From Unio delphinus (Eukaryota; Mollusca; Bivalvia; Unionida; Unionidae), in contig JAQISU010000182.1 in assembly GCA_029339505.1 (NCBI GenBank), positions 806,001-870,000 on the forward strand: 64,000 nucleotides of DNA. The letters run 5' to 3'. Position 1 is the first letter of the stretch. The number at the start of each line of letters is the position of its first letter. Made by a program: the position numbers and the translations under genes. Of this stretch, positions 49,376 to 63,560 are shown piece by piece. The notes under the pieces were generated by a model. It worked only from the letters and a program-made list of their open reading frames with translations. It was not told the origin of the DNA and did not search any database.

Positions 49376-51185
49376 TTGAAACAAAATAATAATGCTTGTA
49401 AGGTAGCAAGTATCTGTAAAAAAAATTGCAAGATCAGATTAGATCTTATTTGCGCTGATTCGAGAATGACACGGATAATTCAATTCCTGAGTTCCGTATA
49501 ATTTTTAGTATTCTGACATATATTTAAATTCAACTCTTTTTATCGGGGTATTGTAATAATCCATTTCCTATTGAATATTCTGATCTCCAGTATAACATTT
49601 TATATCATCGCGATAATGAGGTATTTTTATATATACAGTTGACATTTTGATAGTTGGCGAAGAAGTATTATTAATTTCATTAGTAGGTAAAAAACAGTGG
49701 TTCTGGTTCAGAGATATTAGTAATCATGAAACAAAAATATCTTAAGCATTTTACACAAATAATCAATCAGTACGTCACCTAAAATGATCTTGGATGATAC
49801 CTGAAAGACGTGATGTTCCTTATTTCATTATAACGAAAAAATAATGCGATTTTTGTACTTAATTTGATGATGACTACAAGCTTTGAGCAAGAAACCTGCT
49901 TTTACCTTTTACTATACCCCCATGATAAACGTGGTCTGATGTTCCCCATGTTCTTTATTATAAATTTAGTAATATACATTGTCTTGTTCTATTTCGCTGT
50001 CTTATGATTTTTGGAATAATGTTGTGTACATGAGAATTATGCTTATCATTAATTAACGTTTTGCAGCAGAATTAATATTATTGTTGTTGTCAGACTTTAA
50101 TTTGGCTGTATTTATTTATTCCACTTATTAATCATTGTTAATACAACGTTTTGATCACTAATTATCTTGGACAGAAACATTAATATGGAATTATAGTGGA
50201 TTCAGAGGAGCATTTCTGGATTATAATATAGAGATATATCAAAAGACTCTTAGGACATATCCGTAATGCAGATTATTGAAAAAATTACCACATTCGAGAC
50301 TACAGGCACATCAACATATTCAGTCATAAAATTTATTTGGAATACCAAAGGAATTCAGTTGGAACTTTATACATTTGGACTTGTGACAAAACGCTTATGG
50401 CTAAAAAGGATTTAATTCACAACACTAAGTTTTAAAAAAAATCTTTACTTTGGCTTTTTTGGAAATACTTTATTTGTTGAAGTTTACAAAACGTGTTGGT
50501 TTTAGCTCTTTTACTAGGCTTAATTTAAGACCATAGAGTCATAATAGCACTATCTTTTTTCCTTCTTGCATGCAACTTTTCCTTGTTATCTATCACACAC
50601 GTACGTAATGATCTGCTTTCTTGATTATTCAAAAATGTTTGTTTTATTGATACTATCATCTACATGATACCATTCATCTTTTGTATCTGACTAATATAGT
50701 AATTTACTTGTCTATTTAATTGCAGCAAAATGTTATTTCTGATTCTGCTGCCGCCTCAGAATGTTTTAATACCAAAGTTAAAATACATTTCGCTTGACTT
50801 GGGCCTTGCTAGAGTTAAATTTCAAGCTTTATCCTGCATGAAGTTTGCAAAAGCAATCCATTGTGAACATTTCAATGAATAACAAAGCGCGTTGAGAGAG
50901 AATCATGTCAAGGAATATTGATACACAAAGAGAATGGTTTAAAAACTGCTGAAACCTAGATTATATAATCTAGCAGACCTCACATTGCTGATTAAAATAA
51001 ATTCGTTCGTATTCGATATATCATCCAGCTGTAAAGAAAAGTTGTAATACAGTTATATAACAGATGCATTTTTTTAACCAGCTACGTAGACCATTCCTTT
51101 TTATTGTTGCTTGAGTATCCCATGTTTTTCTTCCCAACGGTCACTTATTGACAGATACTTTTGTTGAGTTGTAGGAGTTTGTTAC
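49376..51185. other. No gene recognised
   Basis: AT-rich. Some protein-like stretches on plus at 49660-49800 could be more of element 3 but do not resolve to a family. Confidence 0.35.
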
Positions 51186-51189
51186 ATTC

Positions 51190-52830
51190 TGTTGTTTTTG
51201 TTGATTTGAGGGAACAAGGTACGTTGTATTGTTAACAACTTCATACATTGTATTGTTAATAACATAGCTTTGTCAGAACCTCTTACATTGTGTTGTTAAT
51301 AACGTTGTTTTGTCAGAGCCTCTTACATTGTGTTGTTAATAACGTTGTTTTGTCGGAGCGTCTTACATTGTGTTGTTAATAACATTGTTTTGTAAGAGCT
51401 TTTTACATTGTGCTGTTATTAATGTAGCTTTATCGGACCTTCTTACATATGTTGTTAATAGCGTTGTTTTTGTCAGACCTTCTTATATTGTGTTGTTAAT
51501 AACGTTGTTTTGTTAGAACTTCTTACAATGTATTGTTAATTACCTTATTTTGTCGGAGCCTCTTACACTGTGCTGTTATTAATGTAGCTTTGTCTGAGCT
51601 TCTTACAATGTGTTGTTAAGAAGGTTGTTTTGTCAGAACTTCTTACACTGTGTTGTTAATAGCGTTGTTTTGTTCAAGCTTATATCGTGTTGTTAATAAC
51701 GTTGTTTTGTCAGAGCCTCTTACATTCTGTTGTTATTAAGGTAGCTTTGTCGGAGCTTCTTACATTGTGTTGTTAATAACGTTGTTTTGTCAGAGCCTCT
51801 TACATTCTGTTGTTATTAAGGTAGCTTTGTCGGAGCTTCTTACATTGTGTTGTTAATAACGTTATTTTGTCAGAACGTCTTACATTATGTTGTTAATGAA
51901 GTAGCTTTATAGGAGTTTCTTACATTGTGTTGTTAATAACGTTGTTTTGTCAGAACATCTTGCATTATGTTGTTAATAAAGTAGCTTTGTAGGAGTTTCT
52001 TACATTGTGTTGTTAATAACGTTGTTTTGTCAGAAATTCTTATATTGTTTTGTTAATAACTTTGTTTTGTCAGAACTTCTCACATTGTGTTATTAATAAC
52101 GTTATATTGTCAGAACGTCTTACACTGTGTTGTTAATATCGTTGTTTTGTTGGAGCTTACATTGTGTTGTTAATAACATTGTTTTGTCAGAACGTCTTAC
52201 ATTGTGTTGTTAATAACGTTATATTGTCAGAACTTCTTACATTGTGTTGTTAATAACGTTATATTGTCAGAATTTCTTACATTGTGTTGTTAGTAACGCT
52301 GTTTTGTCAGAACTTCTTACACGGTGTTGTTAATATCTTTGTTTTGTTGGAGCCTACATTATGTTGTTAATAACGTTGTTTTGTCAGAGCCTCTTACATC
52401 GTATTTTTATTAATTCATTTTTATTAATTATAGCTTTGTCGGAGCTTCTTACATTGTGTTGTTAATAACGTTGTTTTGTCAGAACGTCTTACATTATGTT
52501 GTTAATAAAGTAGCTTTGTAGGAGCTTCTTAAATTGTGTTGTTCATAACGTTGTTTTGTCAGACCTTCCTACATTGTGTTGTTAATAACGTTTTCTTGTC
52601 AGAACTTCTTATTTTGTGTTGTTAATAACGTTGTATTGTCAGAACGTCTTACTTTGTGTTGTTAATAACGCTGTTTTGTCAGAACTTTCTACATTGTGTT
52701 ATTAATAAAGTAGCTTTGTAGGAGCTTCTTACATTGTGTTGTTAATAACGCTTATTTTGTGTCGAAGCTTATAACATTGTGTTGTTAATAGCGTTGTTTT
52801 GTCGGCGCTTTCTACATTACATTGGTAAGA
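51190..52830. repeat. Minisatellite, about 40 bp unit, about 40 copies
   Basis: Units of CTTACATTGTGTTGTTAATA plus ACGTTGTTTTGTCAGAACTT. There is a recurring subtype with TAGCTTTGTAGGAG, and a few half-units and deletions. Higher-order alternation of the two subtypes is visible around 51730-52010. Confidence 0.95.
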
Positions 52831-52999
52831 GTAATGTTTTCATTATGCATATACATGTAAACAACAAAATATTTTCATAGACAGCTACGGGTGGAAACGG
52901 TGCATTGGTTTGCGAAAATCTCTCATAAGAAGACCGCAAGATTCAGTAGTTAATCTAAGTAATTTACATTCTAAATCTTTGTATTTATATGCGTCTTGT

Positions 53000-54330
53000 T
53001 ACTGGCACACAATTTCCAGCTAAACGTATAACTTCCGACTGATCGTTAAAATATATTAAAGCCATATATGAAACGGTAGCTGAAATAATGGTAAATAATT
53101 AAATTCGTCCAGTTAACGATAAATACTTATTTTAATATAGTTTTGAGATTGTTTGATCTCCGGCTGGAATCAGTATGGTCAATGTATTCCCTTTCATACA
53201 ATTTTTCTAAATACCCACGTCTAAAGTGTCACTAGACATTTCTTCCATCACAGACAGCACTGCAGCGATAGAGAAAATATATGGTGTTTTGATTTGTGGT
53301 GATTTATATACCTTTACGTTGATATTTTATTAAATAACGAAAAACCAATTTCTCAGGATGATGCAAATAAGGAGAGCTTACCATTAGGTCAATAAATCAG
53401 CCTAATGTGCTACTTTTTCGATTCCTTTAATCAGCTTGTGATATTGTTTAAATTCCATTCATCATTGAAAGTATCTGTAGTATTTTAATTGCCATTTAGT
53501 CATTAAAGACGCATCATTATCATCATATATTGTATGTACATGTTTTAGATAGTGTCTTAGGACACATATTTCAATGATACATGTAAGTAATGTACAGATG
53601 TAAACTATTAGATATTCTAAACAAAATATATCTTTGTAAATTGACAAAACTCTTGTTGGAAATTCAAATTATTTATGAACATGTTGGATATCAATGATTG
53701 CAAAACTAAATCTCATCTTGTTGATATATTTTACTTTTGTTTCAGTTTACTTATATCAATGTCAAAAATACACATTTATCACAAAAGGAGCCAGACTACC
53801 TTTTTCATTATGCTAGCTGTGATTTTCAGTGTTTTTATTTAAGTGCAAGTACAAAATGTTACTGATCAGCTGAAATATACCTGTCTACATACCTATACAT
53901 GTTAATTGATGAAATTTACCTATCTACATACTTATACATGTTAATTGATTAAATATACCTATCTACATACTTATAAATGTTTTAATTGATGAAATATACC
54001 TATCTACATACTTATAAATGTTTTAATTGATGAAATATACCTATCTACATACTTATAAATGTTTTAATTGATGAAATATACCTATCTACATACTTATAAA
54101 TGTTTTACTTGATGAAATATCCCTATCGACGTATTTACTAATGTTTTAATTGTCTAGAATTTAAGGCGCAAAATATATTTTTTTTATAAAAAAAATAGAT
54201 ATAAAATGAACGGTATTTTGCGAAGAAATAAAGTCTCGGATTTTCCTTATAAGATTTTCCTATTGGAAACCAAAACACTATCGACTTTCCAGGTAGGGTG
54301 GTGGAAGGAATTTTACCAATGCTTATATGA
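53000..54330. repeat. Tandem segmental duplication, copy A
   Basis: Matches 54485-55640 at an offset of 1473 bp. The middle, about 53258-53760, is almost identical to 54731-55230; the edges are visibly diverged. It contains about six copies of a 41 bp repeat (ATATACCTATCTACATACTT) at about 53875-54140, which copy B has only about twice. Confidence 0.92.
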
Positions 54331-54484
54331 TCAATGAATTATTTAGTTTTGGGACACAAACAGATAGGACCGACACACATAAATGTGATTTACTGGTCAC
54401 AGAAGTAACATGATTCTAAGACAGAAATCAAAATTGCATTTTTGGGGGCAGACCGTAATGTTGGCATCATTCGTTCACTTTTCA

Positions 54485-55640
54485 ACTGGCACACAATTTC
54501 CAGTTCAACGTACAACTTCTGACTGATCGTTAAAATGTATTAAGGCCATATAGGAAATAATTTTGTTAATAATTAAATTCGTCCAGTTAACGATAAATAA
54601 TGATTTCAATATAGTTTGAGACTGTTTGATCTCTGAATGGAATCAGTATGGTAAATGCATTCCCATTCATTAAGTTTTTCTAATTATCCACGTCTGAAGT
54701 TTCGCTAGACATTTCTTCCATCCCAGACAGCACTGCAGCGATAGAGAAAATATATGGTGTTTTGATTTTTGGTGATTTAAATACTTTTACGTTGATATTT
54801 TATTAAATAACGAAAAACCAATTTCTCAGGATGATGCAAATAAGGAGAGCTTACCATTAGGTCAATAAATCAGCCTAATGTGCTACTTTTTCGATTCCTT
54901 TAATCAGCTTGGGATATTGTTTAAATTCCATTCATCATTGAAAGTATCTGTAGTATTTTAATTGCCATTTAGTCATTAAAGACGCATCATTATCATCATA
55001 TATTGTATGTACATGTTTTAGATAGTGTCTTAGGACACATATTTCAATGATACATGTAAGTAATGTACAGATGTAAACTATTAGATATTCTAAACAAAAT
55101 ATATCTTTGTAAATTGACAAAACTCTTGTTGGAAATTCAAATTATTTATGAACATGTTGGATATCAATGATTGCAAAACTAAATCTCATCTTGTTGATAT
55201 ATTTTACTTTTGTTTCAGTTTACTTATATCAATGTCAAAAATACACGTTATCACAAAAGGAGCCAGACTACCTTTTTCATTATGCTGTGATTTTCAGTGT
55301 TTTTATTAAAGTGCAAGTACAAAATGTTACTGATCAGCTGAAATATACCTATCTACATACTTATACAAGTTTAATTGATGACATATACCTATCGACATAC
55401 CTATTAATGTTTTAATTGATCAGAATTTAAGACGCAAAGTATATTTTAAAAGAAAAACAGAAATAAAATGAACGGTGATTTTGCGAAGAAATAAAATCTT
55501 GGATATTCAGTATAAGCTTTTCCTGTTGGAAACCAAACCAATATCAACTTTCCAGGAAGGGTGGTGAAAGGAACTGCACCAATGCATATACACGATCGAT
55601 TAATCTTGTATTTTTGGGACAAAAACAGAAAGGACATTTA
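54485..55640. repeat. Tandem segmental duplication, copy B
   Basis: Partner of 53000-54330. A 61-codon minus-strand frame is identical in both copies (53647-53462 and 55120-54935), but this follows from the high identity of the core and has no recognised family. A frame at 55167-55415 starts with a signal-peptide-like MIAKLNLILLIYFTFVSVYL; copy A has a small length change that breaks it early. Confidence 0.92.
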
Positions 55641-56440
55641 TATTTATCCTATAGTCGGCATGGTTTTCCTATAGAATCTGCAGTTTCCTTTTTTATATAG
55701 TACCACAAGTTAACATATCACTTTATGTAGTTCTGATCGGTCCAAAGAAGACCGTGAAATTATTGTACAGTATTCTCTTTACTTTTCATGCAATCGCGGG
55801 AAATCCATTTTAACTCTGCCTTTTGGAATATCGCGTTTTCAGTGAACATTTTAGGACGCCATTTGTTTATTCGACTTGCGAAAGAGAATTGGAAAAAATG
55901 GTCTCGTCTGTTTCAATATGGCCTATTTATCCCAACAGCCGTTAGTTTTGTTATGGTTAATATATCATATCATGAAAAATGGCTAAATGGGGAAGGGGTG
56001 CGAGTGGAGATACAGTATATGTGCTGCATGGAATCAAACCTATATACAATCATGGTTTAAATGGTTAAAATATCGTAATAATGTAAATTTCAATTTTTAA
56101 ATAGCATTTCAATGTTAACATTGGCATTATGTAGTGTTGGTCTACCCAAAGCTGTACTGTGTACCGTATCAAACAATGTTCGTTCTTCTTTCTACCTTAA
56201 TAATTTCTACTGAAATAAAAACCATGTGATAAAATTATTCGCAAGTTACTAATGATTTTATAGAGAGAGACAGAGAGATATCTTCTTGTGTTGTTTATGG
56301 TTCCTGTCGATACAAATTAAATCAATTTAATTGAACTTTCTTGCTTGCTAGAAGTCTAAATTCGAACAAGGTAACTGAACAATTAAATGTTTACATCATC
56401 CAGCAAGTAAACAAGGTTGTGAAACACTAGCTTAACATGA
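55641..56440. other. Intergenic, no gene seen
   Basis: A 90-codon frame at 55788-56060 is not recognised. Confidence 0.4.
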
Positions 56441-56671
56441 TCACAAAATCTTCACAAAACTCCAATGTAGTATTGACGATTGGTAAACATAATACTTGCT
56501 GATGTCTTGGTACTTTACGTCGAATGGAGAGCAGATAATCAAACGTGTTTCAACTTGAAAACATGCAGCTATTACATTGTTTGAGCAAATCGATATTTTT
56601 GTTCCACAAATGTCAGTTCCAGTAGTGCAATTTATCGTCCTAAATGCATCGTATAAAAAAGTACAGCGCAA
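56441..56671 (-). other. Candidate Cys-containing exon, uncertain
   Basis: An open frame of 76 codons with regular cysteines (TINCTTGTDICGTKISICSN, then IAACFQVETRLIICSPFD). Composition is protein-like and better than surrounding frames, but no clean acceptor/donor pair could be fixed. It may be an exon of a secreted protein or chance. Confidence 0.2.
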
Positions 56672-57955
56672 ATGTGTCCTTATTCAGTAGCAAGGAGAGG
56701 AGAAAGCAACCGTGAAAATCCTATTGGCAAATTGCTGATATTCTAGCGAGAGAAAAACCTAAAACGTATTTACAATGATCTAAATGGTTTCCTAATTTAC
56801 AGCCAGGCCCGAAATACTATCCGTATTGATATGGTCAAAATATGTACATAAAAGCAGACTTGGAAGGAAACGACTTTCCGCAGAGCATAATAATGAGTCC
56901 AGAAGCAGTGTTTTGTGCTTCCAAGAAGTGTGGTTACCGGAAAAAACAACACATTGCACAAGTAGCTGTCACAAGAAAGTAATCAGTGGCCGTTAGCAAA
57001 ATGTAAAAACCTTATAGGATAATAATCCTAGATAATAGATGTTTTAATTTTTTTTATATTCCTGATGAATTTTGATGTTCCAGCTTGCCTAGTGACTGAC
57101 AGATACGAATTAACCGAGAGTGTTATTTCTTCTTCTTTCCTAATTACTGACAGAGAGACATTCAAATTGGTGATCAATTGTTTACGTCAGGGTTAAGTAG
57201 CACTCTAGTCAATGACGTTTTAATGGTACGACCACTGTTTTATTACGTCTATCCATCGCCACGGGTAACACGAAGCGTTCTAAAGTTATTTGCTATATTT
57301 ATAATAAATCAAAATATCAGCAGACTGAGTACAGCTTTTTTTTTACAATAAAACATGAAGTCTTCACTCAAATGTAAATCTTACGTTTAGTATGTGTTAT
57401 TTGGTTGCTTTGGGGAAAATTGTATTTGGCTAAAATAAACTAAACAACGCTCATGAAAATCTACTTTTTACCACCCACTAGATATCAGTGTTAATCAGGC
57501 TGGCAATGTAGCGACACAGTAAATCGATTTTTTTTTGGCAAAATACAAAAAGGGGGTATAAACAACAGTATGTAATTTTTTAATCTCAATGTTCATACGG
57601 TTCATAAGGATAGTTATTACAGAAGAACGACACTATCTTATGCGAAAAAGAGAAATTACTTTCTTTCTCTCCTTAAAAATCGAATTTGTTCTAATTGCTA
57701 TGAAATTAATCTCTAGGGCTCAGTATATTCCAAGCGTATTGAATTTTTTTTTGTGTCTTAATAGGTCCGAATATATCTAGGGTTTTTCTCTTTGATCTGC
57801 TTGTACAAACTGCATCGTTTATAATATTCGGTATGAATACATATTCATCATTTATTTGACATTGTTTGGTAATGCTTAGATTACATTTATGTTACTTGTC
57901 TATATCTAGGAATAACAAGGTAGGATTGTCAATAATTACAGGCAGTGTTGTCAGT

Positions 57956-57957
<2 letters not shown>
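56672..57957. other. Intergenic, no gene seen
   Basis: No recognisable feature. Confidence 0.4.

Positions 57958-58010
<53 letters not shown>
57958..58010. repeat. (GA)n microsatellite
   Basis: About 26 GA units. Confidence 0.98.
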
Positions 58011-58014
<4 letters not shown>

Positions 58015-58645
58015 AATGTTTAAATACAAATGCTTTTTCTCGAATATTAAAGAGGCAAAAATATTAAAAGAAACAAAAATGCTAAAAGACCAATTAATTT
58101 CTTGCTAAATGTTTCTAAAAGTATGTTGTCATTTGCAGGGATCTTTATATGAATGTTATTTAGATAAAACACTCTATGCACGGCTAATACACTTGTACAT
58201 GACATTGAATACACCGCCAATACACCTTTACGTGTCTATTGATTTGCCAATGTCAGATAAAATGTGAACTCTTGAAATTAAAGCTCAGCTTTACAGTAAA
58301 AAATAGCAATGATACGTGCTTACGTCTCATACCAAGCGAATCAAGCGCATTGACATGCTAGTCCACATTTTCGGCTTGCTAGTCCACGTTATCGGCTTGC
58401 TAGTCCAAGTTTTTCCCTATTTCCAATTCCGAGGACCTCAAGCCAAGAACTGCTTTCAACAGAAAGGTTCTTAATGCAAAACTTCTACAGCAGTTTTGAC
58501 GCTAATCAGCAAATTTAAGTACATCAGGACATGTTGACAGGTTCACAGGCATATGTTTAAAAAATAATATAGTGTCTTGTTTCATATTTGTTTGACATAC
58601 CAGAACATCATTTCTAAGCCGAATATTAGTACTTCAAACTATGAA
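58011..58645. other. Intergenic, no gene seen
   Basis: A short 22 bp repeat (CGGCTTGCTAGTCCA) occurs three times near 58355-58412. Nothing else. Confidence 0.4.
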
Positions 58646-58772
58646 ATGTATGTATGTATGTATGTATGTATGTATGTATGTATGTATGTATGTATGTATG
58701 TATGTATGTATGTATGTATGTATGTATGTATGTATGAATGCATGCATGCATGCATCTATGTATGTATGTATT
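58646..58772. repeat. (ATGT)n microsatellite
   Basis: About 23 ATGT units followed by a short ATGC stretch and degenerate ATGT. The MYVC and THTYI-type open frames are artefacts. Confidence 0.98.
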
Positions 58773-59599
58773 TGTGTATGTGTGAGCGCGTGCGTGCATA
58801 TGTGTGAGAGAGATAGAGTTCGTGAATGAAACAAACTGGTCGTCATTGTTTTTTTGCAAATAATTTTGAAATTGTAAATATATATCGTAACACCTGTACA
58901 CAATTATCAAAAAATGGCCCACTTTGCACCATTTAGTCTCTACTGTAATAAATGCTTCGATTAGTCTCCAATCATTATCACGTTTTTTTAGTCAGTCATG
59001 GATTTTGCCACCTTAAAATATATATCGAAGATGGCTGCGTACAACATGCTGACATATGTTACCATTTTCCAAATACCCAACTCTGTAACAAATACGGTGA
59101 AGCAAACGATAGTGTAAAATGACCAAATTATTCAAATCTTCATTTTCAGTTTTCAAGGATAAACAGCTGTGCTAGCTATTTTAAAACCTTATCTACAATG
59201 CGAGTGATTTCGGAACGGCCTGATGACAGGTGTTCAATTACTTCATTCACATATAGGTTATATTAGATTAAGAAAACTTCGAAATTTTGATTTATTATAG
59301 GTTGTTGACTGATGGGTTTTATGTTTTGTTTTGACTTGTACACATTATCGTTAATGCCGCAGTTTATCTATTTCAATACAAGTGTAATTATCATTGAAAA
59401 TACATTATACGAAACTGCATTGATTCTTTGACGTGTTTAGAATTTATTTGCGCAAATAGGAAAAATTCATCAAGAATACCATCACGTGATCAGTTATCTT
59501 TTCAATATGTGGTCTAATATTGTGCAAATAAATGGGAACAAACAGTTTATTGATTTCATGATTATGAAGTAATATCCGTAATGTGTCATTAAAGACAGA
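58773..59599. other. Intergenic, no gene seen
   Basis: No recognisable feature. Confidence 0.4.
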
Positions 59600-59880
59600 T
59601 TAATTGTCATTATACATGCATGAGCTTGAATAATTGCCCATTTCTGTGTTAGACATTCATTTTCAGTGTAATTGTATGAGCTTGAATAATTACCCATTTC
59701 TGTGTTAGAGATTCATTTTCAGTGTAATTATATGACCTTGAATAATTACCGATTTCTTGCTAGAGATTCATTTTCAGTGTAATTTTATGACCTTGAATAA
59801 TTACCCGATTATGTGTTAGAGATTCATTTTCATTGTAATTTATGACCTTGAATAATTGCACATTTATGTGTTGGAGAGCC
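59600..59880. repeat. Tandem repeat, about 57 bp unit, about 5 copies
   Basis: Units of TGAGCTTGAATAATTACCCA plus TTTCTGTGTTAGAGATTCAT plus TTTCAGTGTAATT. Confidence 0.92.
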
Positions 59881-60239
59881 AAATGCCCAATCATCTTAAG
59901 TTACACTGTCACAATAAATTAAATCCGCGAATCGACCGATATTTAAGGTCGGTCAGTTAGAACAGTCGTTAACCCAAGCTGTTATCAACATCCTATGAAT
60001 AATAATGTTTTGTATACTGAGATTTTATTAAAAATATATTTTCTTGTCAAACATATTTAACAGCATGAACGACATATCATTTGTGTCTGCCGAATCATAT
60101 AGAGTAATAGAAGAGTAATTCATGTGTGAATCTCAGCGGAAAACTAAGGCATAAGCATGGAAGATTACATACGCGCTATACTTCACAAAGGCACATGCCA
60201 AGATGGCACAATACATTCATGTGTGTTTTTGTTTGTTTC

Positions 60240-60273
<34 letters not shown>

Positions 60274-61585
60274 TGCAGTGGGGGAGGCAAACAGTCACGT
60301 GAAAGAAAATATTATATGACATAAGCTATTTATTCGTTTCCCAAATACTTTGGTAATGTTTCACCTCTGTTTAGCGATTTAGAGGAGATATATAAATACT
60401 ATACATCGTTTACTTAATTTCCTAAAGTTCTTAAAGTTTATATGTGAGTCCGATTCAAGGGTAGTCGAAAAATTAGGCAGATCTGACGATCGACTTTCGT
60501 TTTACATAGGCGAGTTATGGTTCTTTTCAAATGGAAACTCACAGTTTGGAAGCCACGATTTAAGTCCCTTAAATGAACATGAATTTCGTAGAATTATGTA
60601 CGAAAAATGTATAATACGGCACACAAGGATACTCGTAAAATGTGCATGACTCTATTAGGGAAACATCACCACTTTAGTACCATCTGTTGATGTACATGTG
60701 ATTTAAGACACATCAGTATTTTGATATAACCCATATTTGTGATCAAACCATCGCCCGATAATAATTAGCGTCTGTTTGTATTTTAATCTTTGATTGGATT
60801 GTTTAACGACATCTGAAAAACGTTTTACCCTAACAATCTATATATTTATGGTCAGCATGTATATTGTCAGAATATAGAATAATTGCCTGCCAGATTCTAT
60901 CCATATTAATGGATAATTCCACGCCATCACACTATAATTCTACCATGCTCACATATAAAATAAATTTATAACGTCATCCACCTTGAATGAAATTTACAGT
61001 TACGTCTTGATGACATTTTTCACTACTCTTATAAGATACAGCGGGAAAACCGATTTACGGAGTTAATGCATTTTTCATTCTACCGTGTTCTTTGGACCAA
61101 TAATTGCTATATCATCAGCTTGATCACCTAAAGCACAAAACCTAAATCTTCTGATTCCAAGGATAATGCAGAGTGATGATGCATTAAGTGCGGTAGGGAA
61201 ATGGATTTGTTTTTGAAAATGCATAAAAATGCTTTGTTTAAAAATGTTTTAATTTTTATATAATTATAAAATATTAATTAACAGTAACGAGCGACACTAA
61301 ACAAACTGTTAGAAAACCAGGAAGGAATTCATAACTGCATCTACTTTATAGTTATAGTTGGGTCAACATTGAACAGAACATATTAACAAATTAATGACAT
61401 CGTTTGCTTTTAGAAGATAAAAGAGACAAATTCATTCCTGCATATCATGGGGTTTTTAGCCACAAAGGTATCGTATCGAGCGCAAATTTCAATTGTTGAA
61501 GCAAAACTCGAACACAATGAAGAAAATATTAGTTAATTGTGGTCAATGAAAAGATAAATAAGATTACAGAAAGATAATTTAAGTA

Positions 61586-61587
<2 letters not shown>
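59881..61587. other. Intergenic, no gene seen
   Basis: One (TG)n run at 60241-60269. No gene recognised. Confidence 0.4.
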
Positions 61588-61659
<72 letters not shown>

Positions 61660-61687
61660 AGATATATATATATATATATATATATCT

Positions 61688-61768
<81 letters not shown>
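61588..61768. repeat. (TA)n microsatellite
   Basis: About 90 TA units with two TCTAGA interruptions at about 61657 and 61685. Confidence 0.98.
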
Positions 61769-61771
<3 letters not shown>

Positions 61772-62129
61772 GAATCTTACCACACTCTTAAGTATACAAC
61801 AAATGAAAAAGTTGGAGACACTGTGGGGTTAATGTCAGCGTTGAAAATAGGTGTTGGTGTCCATTTTCAAGTATTGTTTCAAACCTGCAAACTTAAAAAT
61901 TTGTCGGAAAGAATTATGCAAATTGTAAATACTCCCGCTTCGTATCTATACGTAGAGATATGACATATCTATTATTCCGCCACATGGTTCAAGTGTCTTT
62001 CTTGCATGTTTGCAGATGCTATTTTCTTATCAATGGCAAACGTGATTCTCCCTCTAGTACATATCAGCTAAACGTATAGTGAACGTATTTCGGAGATTAG
62101 GAAGAGCTGAAATTGATATCGTTTTCGAG
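61769..62129. other. Intergenic, no gene seen
   Basis: No recognisable feature before the LINE end. Confidence 0.4.
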
Positions 62130-63560
62130 AAATTGAGCACTCTTAAATGGGATCACCTTGTTATTGTGTTTAATTTCAATGGGCAGTTCATTCCACGTTA
62201 CTTTGCCTGGCATGCAAAAGAACGTTGTAGATACGAATTCGTTTTCATAGTGTGAATAATGAGTATCCTATTGTCAGAAGAGGAGCCTAATTATCTTGCT
62301 AGTGTCTACATATGGTTGAGGCCAATTACGTATGTTGGACTCGAGTCCGTCAGTGAAATGTAGCACAGAGAACAAATATTTGGTTGGATTCTAGATCGAA
62401 TGGATATCCAGTTAGGGTACAGAGCAGGGAGATACGCTAACCGTGGTACCCTAAAGATGGTCAGAACAGCTGTATTTTGAACTTTTTGAAGTTTCTGGAG
62501 TAGATATGGAGACAAATCAGACAGAATTGAATTACAATAGTCCAGTCTTGAAAGTACTAATGAACACACAAGTATTTTAGTGGCATCAATTGAAATATAT
62601 TTGCGAATGGAGCAGATGCATATATGCTCAAGATATACAGCCTTGCATATGTTCATGACAATGTTGGTGCAATGTGAGTGTACTGTCTAGAGTAACTCCT
62701 AGGTTTCGTACTAACTGTGTGAATTTAATGTTGGTGTGGCTCATATTTATTATTATTAGAGTTAAAATATGTAAATGAGAAAGTCTTTGTGTTATGTTGT
62801 ATCATCATTATGTTGTATCATCATTATGATGTATCATCATTAGTTCGCAGCTTGTTACTTGTCATCCATGATTTTACATGAGAAATGCACATCTCTGCTC
62901 TTCGATGGTAACATTAGCGTTAGTTCGGTGGCTAGACTTGTGTATTTGGGTGTCATCAGTGAACCATACGTGATACACTGGGTGATGATCCATGACATCT
63001 GAGAGCGGCTGCGTGTATAAAATGAAGAGAACAGGTCTGAGAACAGACACTTGAGGAACATCATAACATATATCAACTGTACTGCAGTGTATTCCATTTG
63101 CAGATACACTTTGTATTTGTGACAAAGTAGGACTTGAACCACACAGCAAGGCTGTATTGTGAATGCCAAATACATGATGGAGACGGTGAAGTAATATATC
63201 ATGGCCTATTGTGTCAAATGCTGCAGACAAATCAAGGAAGGTGAGAACCGTAATCTTTCCGCTGTCCAAAGCAGAGAGAATGTCATTCAGTACTTTCAGA
63301 AGATTAGTTTCAGTACTGTGGCAAATGCGATATGCAGACTGTACATTGCTAAACAGACTGTTTGAATGCAAATGAGATACAAGCTGGGTTAGAACGACTT
63401 GTAATAAGACTTTTTATATGAACCGGAAATTGGAAACTGGGCGGTAGTTCTTGAAATCGTTATGGTCGAGTGTTTTCTTCAGCAGAGGCTTTACAGTGGT
63501 AGTTTTGACAAATGATGAAAATTCCCTGGATGAGAGAGGTATTACTAACATCAGTTAGTG
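62130..63560 (-). pseudogene. CR1/Jockey-like LINE reverse transcriptase, minus strand
   Basis: Minus strand, 5' to 3': NDFKNYRPVSN (about 63455-63425), LFSNVQSAYRICHSTETNLL, VLTFLDLSAAFDTIGHDILL (catalytic Asp in FLDLSAAFD), DVPQVSVLRPVLFILYTQPL and VWFTDDTQIHKS, where the family has F/YADD, so the catalytic box is damaged. Then TNIKFTQLVRNLGVTLDS (about 62735-62680), LSRLDYCNSILSDLSPYLLQ and KVQNTAVLTIFRVPRLAYLP, and a degraded C-terminus to about 62130. Endonuclease domain not seen. Shifts and stops show it is dead. Same family as 41193-42123. Confidence 0.9.

Noticed and set aside
49660..49800. Possible BRO/KilA-N-like domain on plus
   Set aside because: A short stretch (KKQWFWFRDIS) looked suggestive, but the rest of the domain could not be followed through the stops.
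53462..53647. 61-residue frame identical in the two duplicated copies (also 54935-55120) taken as a conserved gene
   Set aside because: The DNA around it is equally identical, so the match reflects duplication and not protein conservation; no family recognised.
58577..58922. MYVC and THTYI repeat proteins
   Set aside because: Translations of the (ATGT)n microsatellite.
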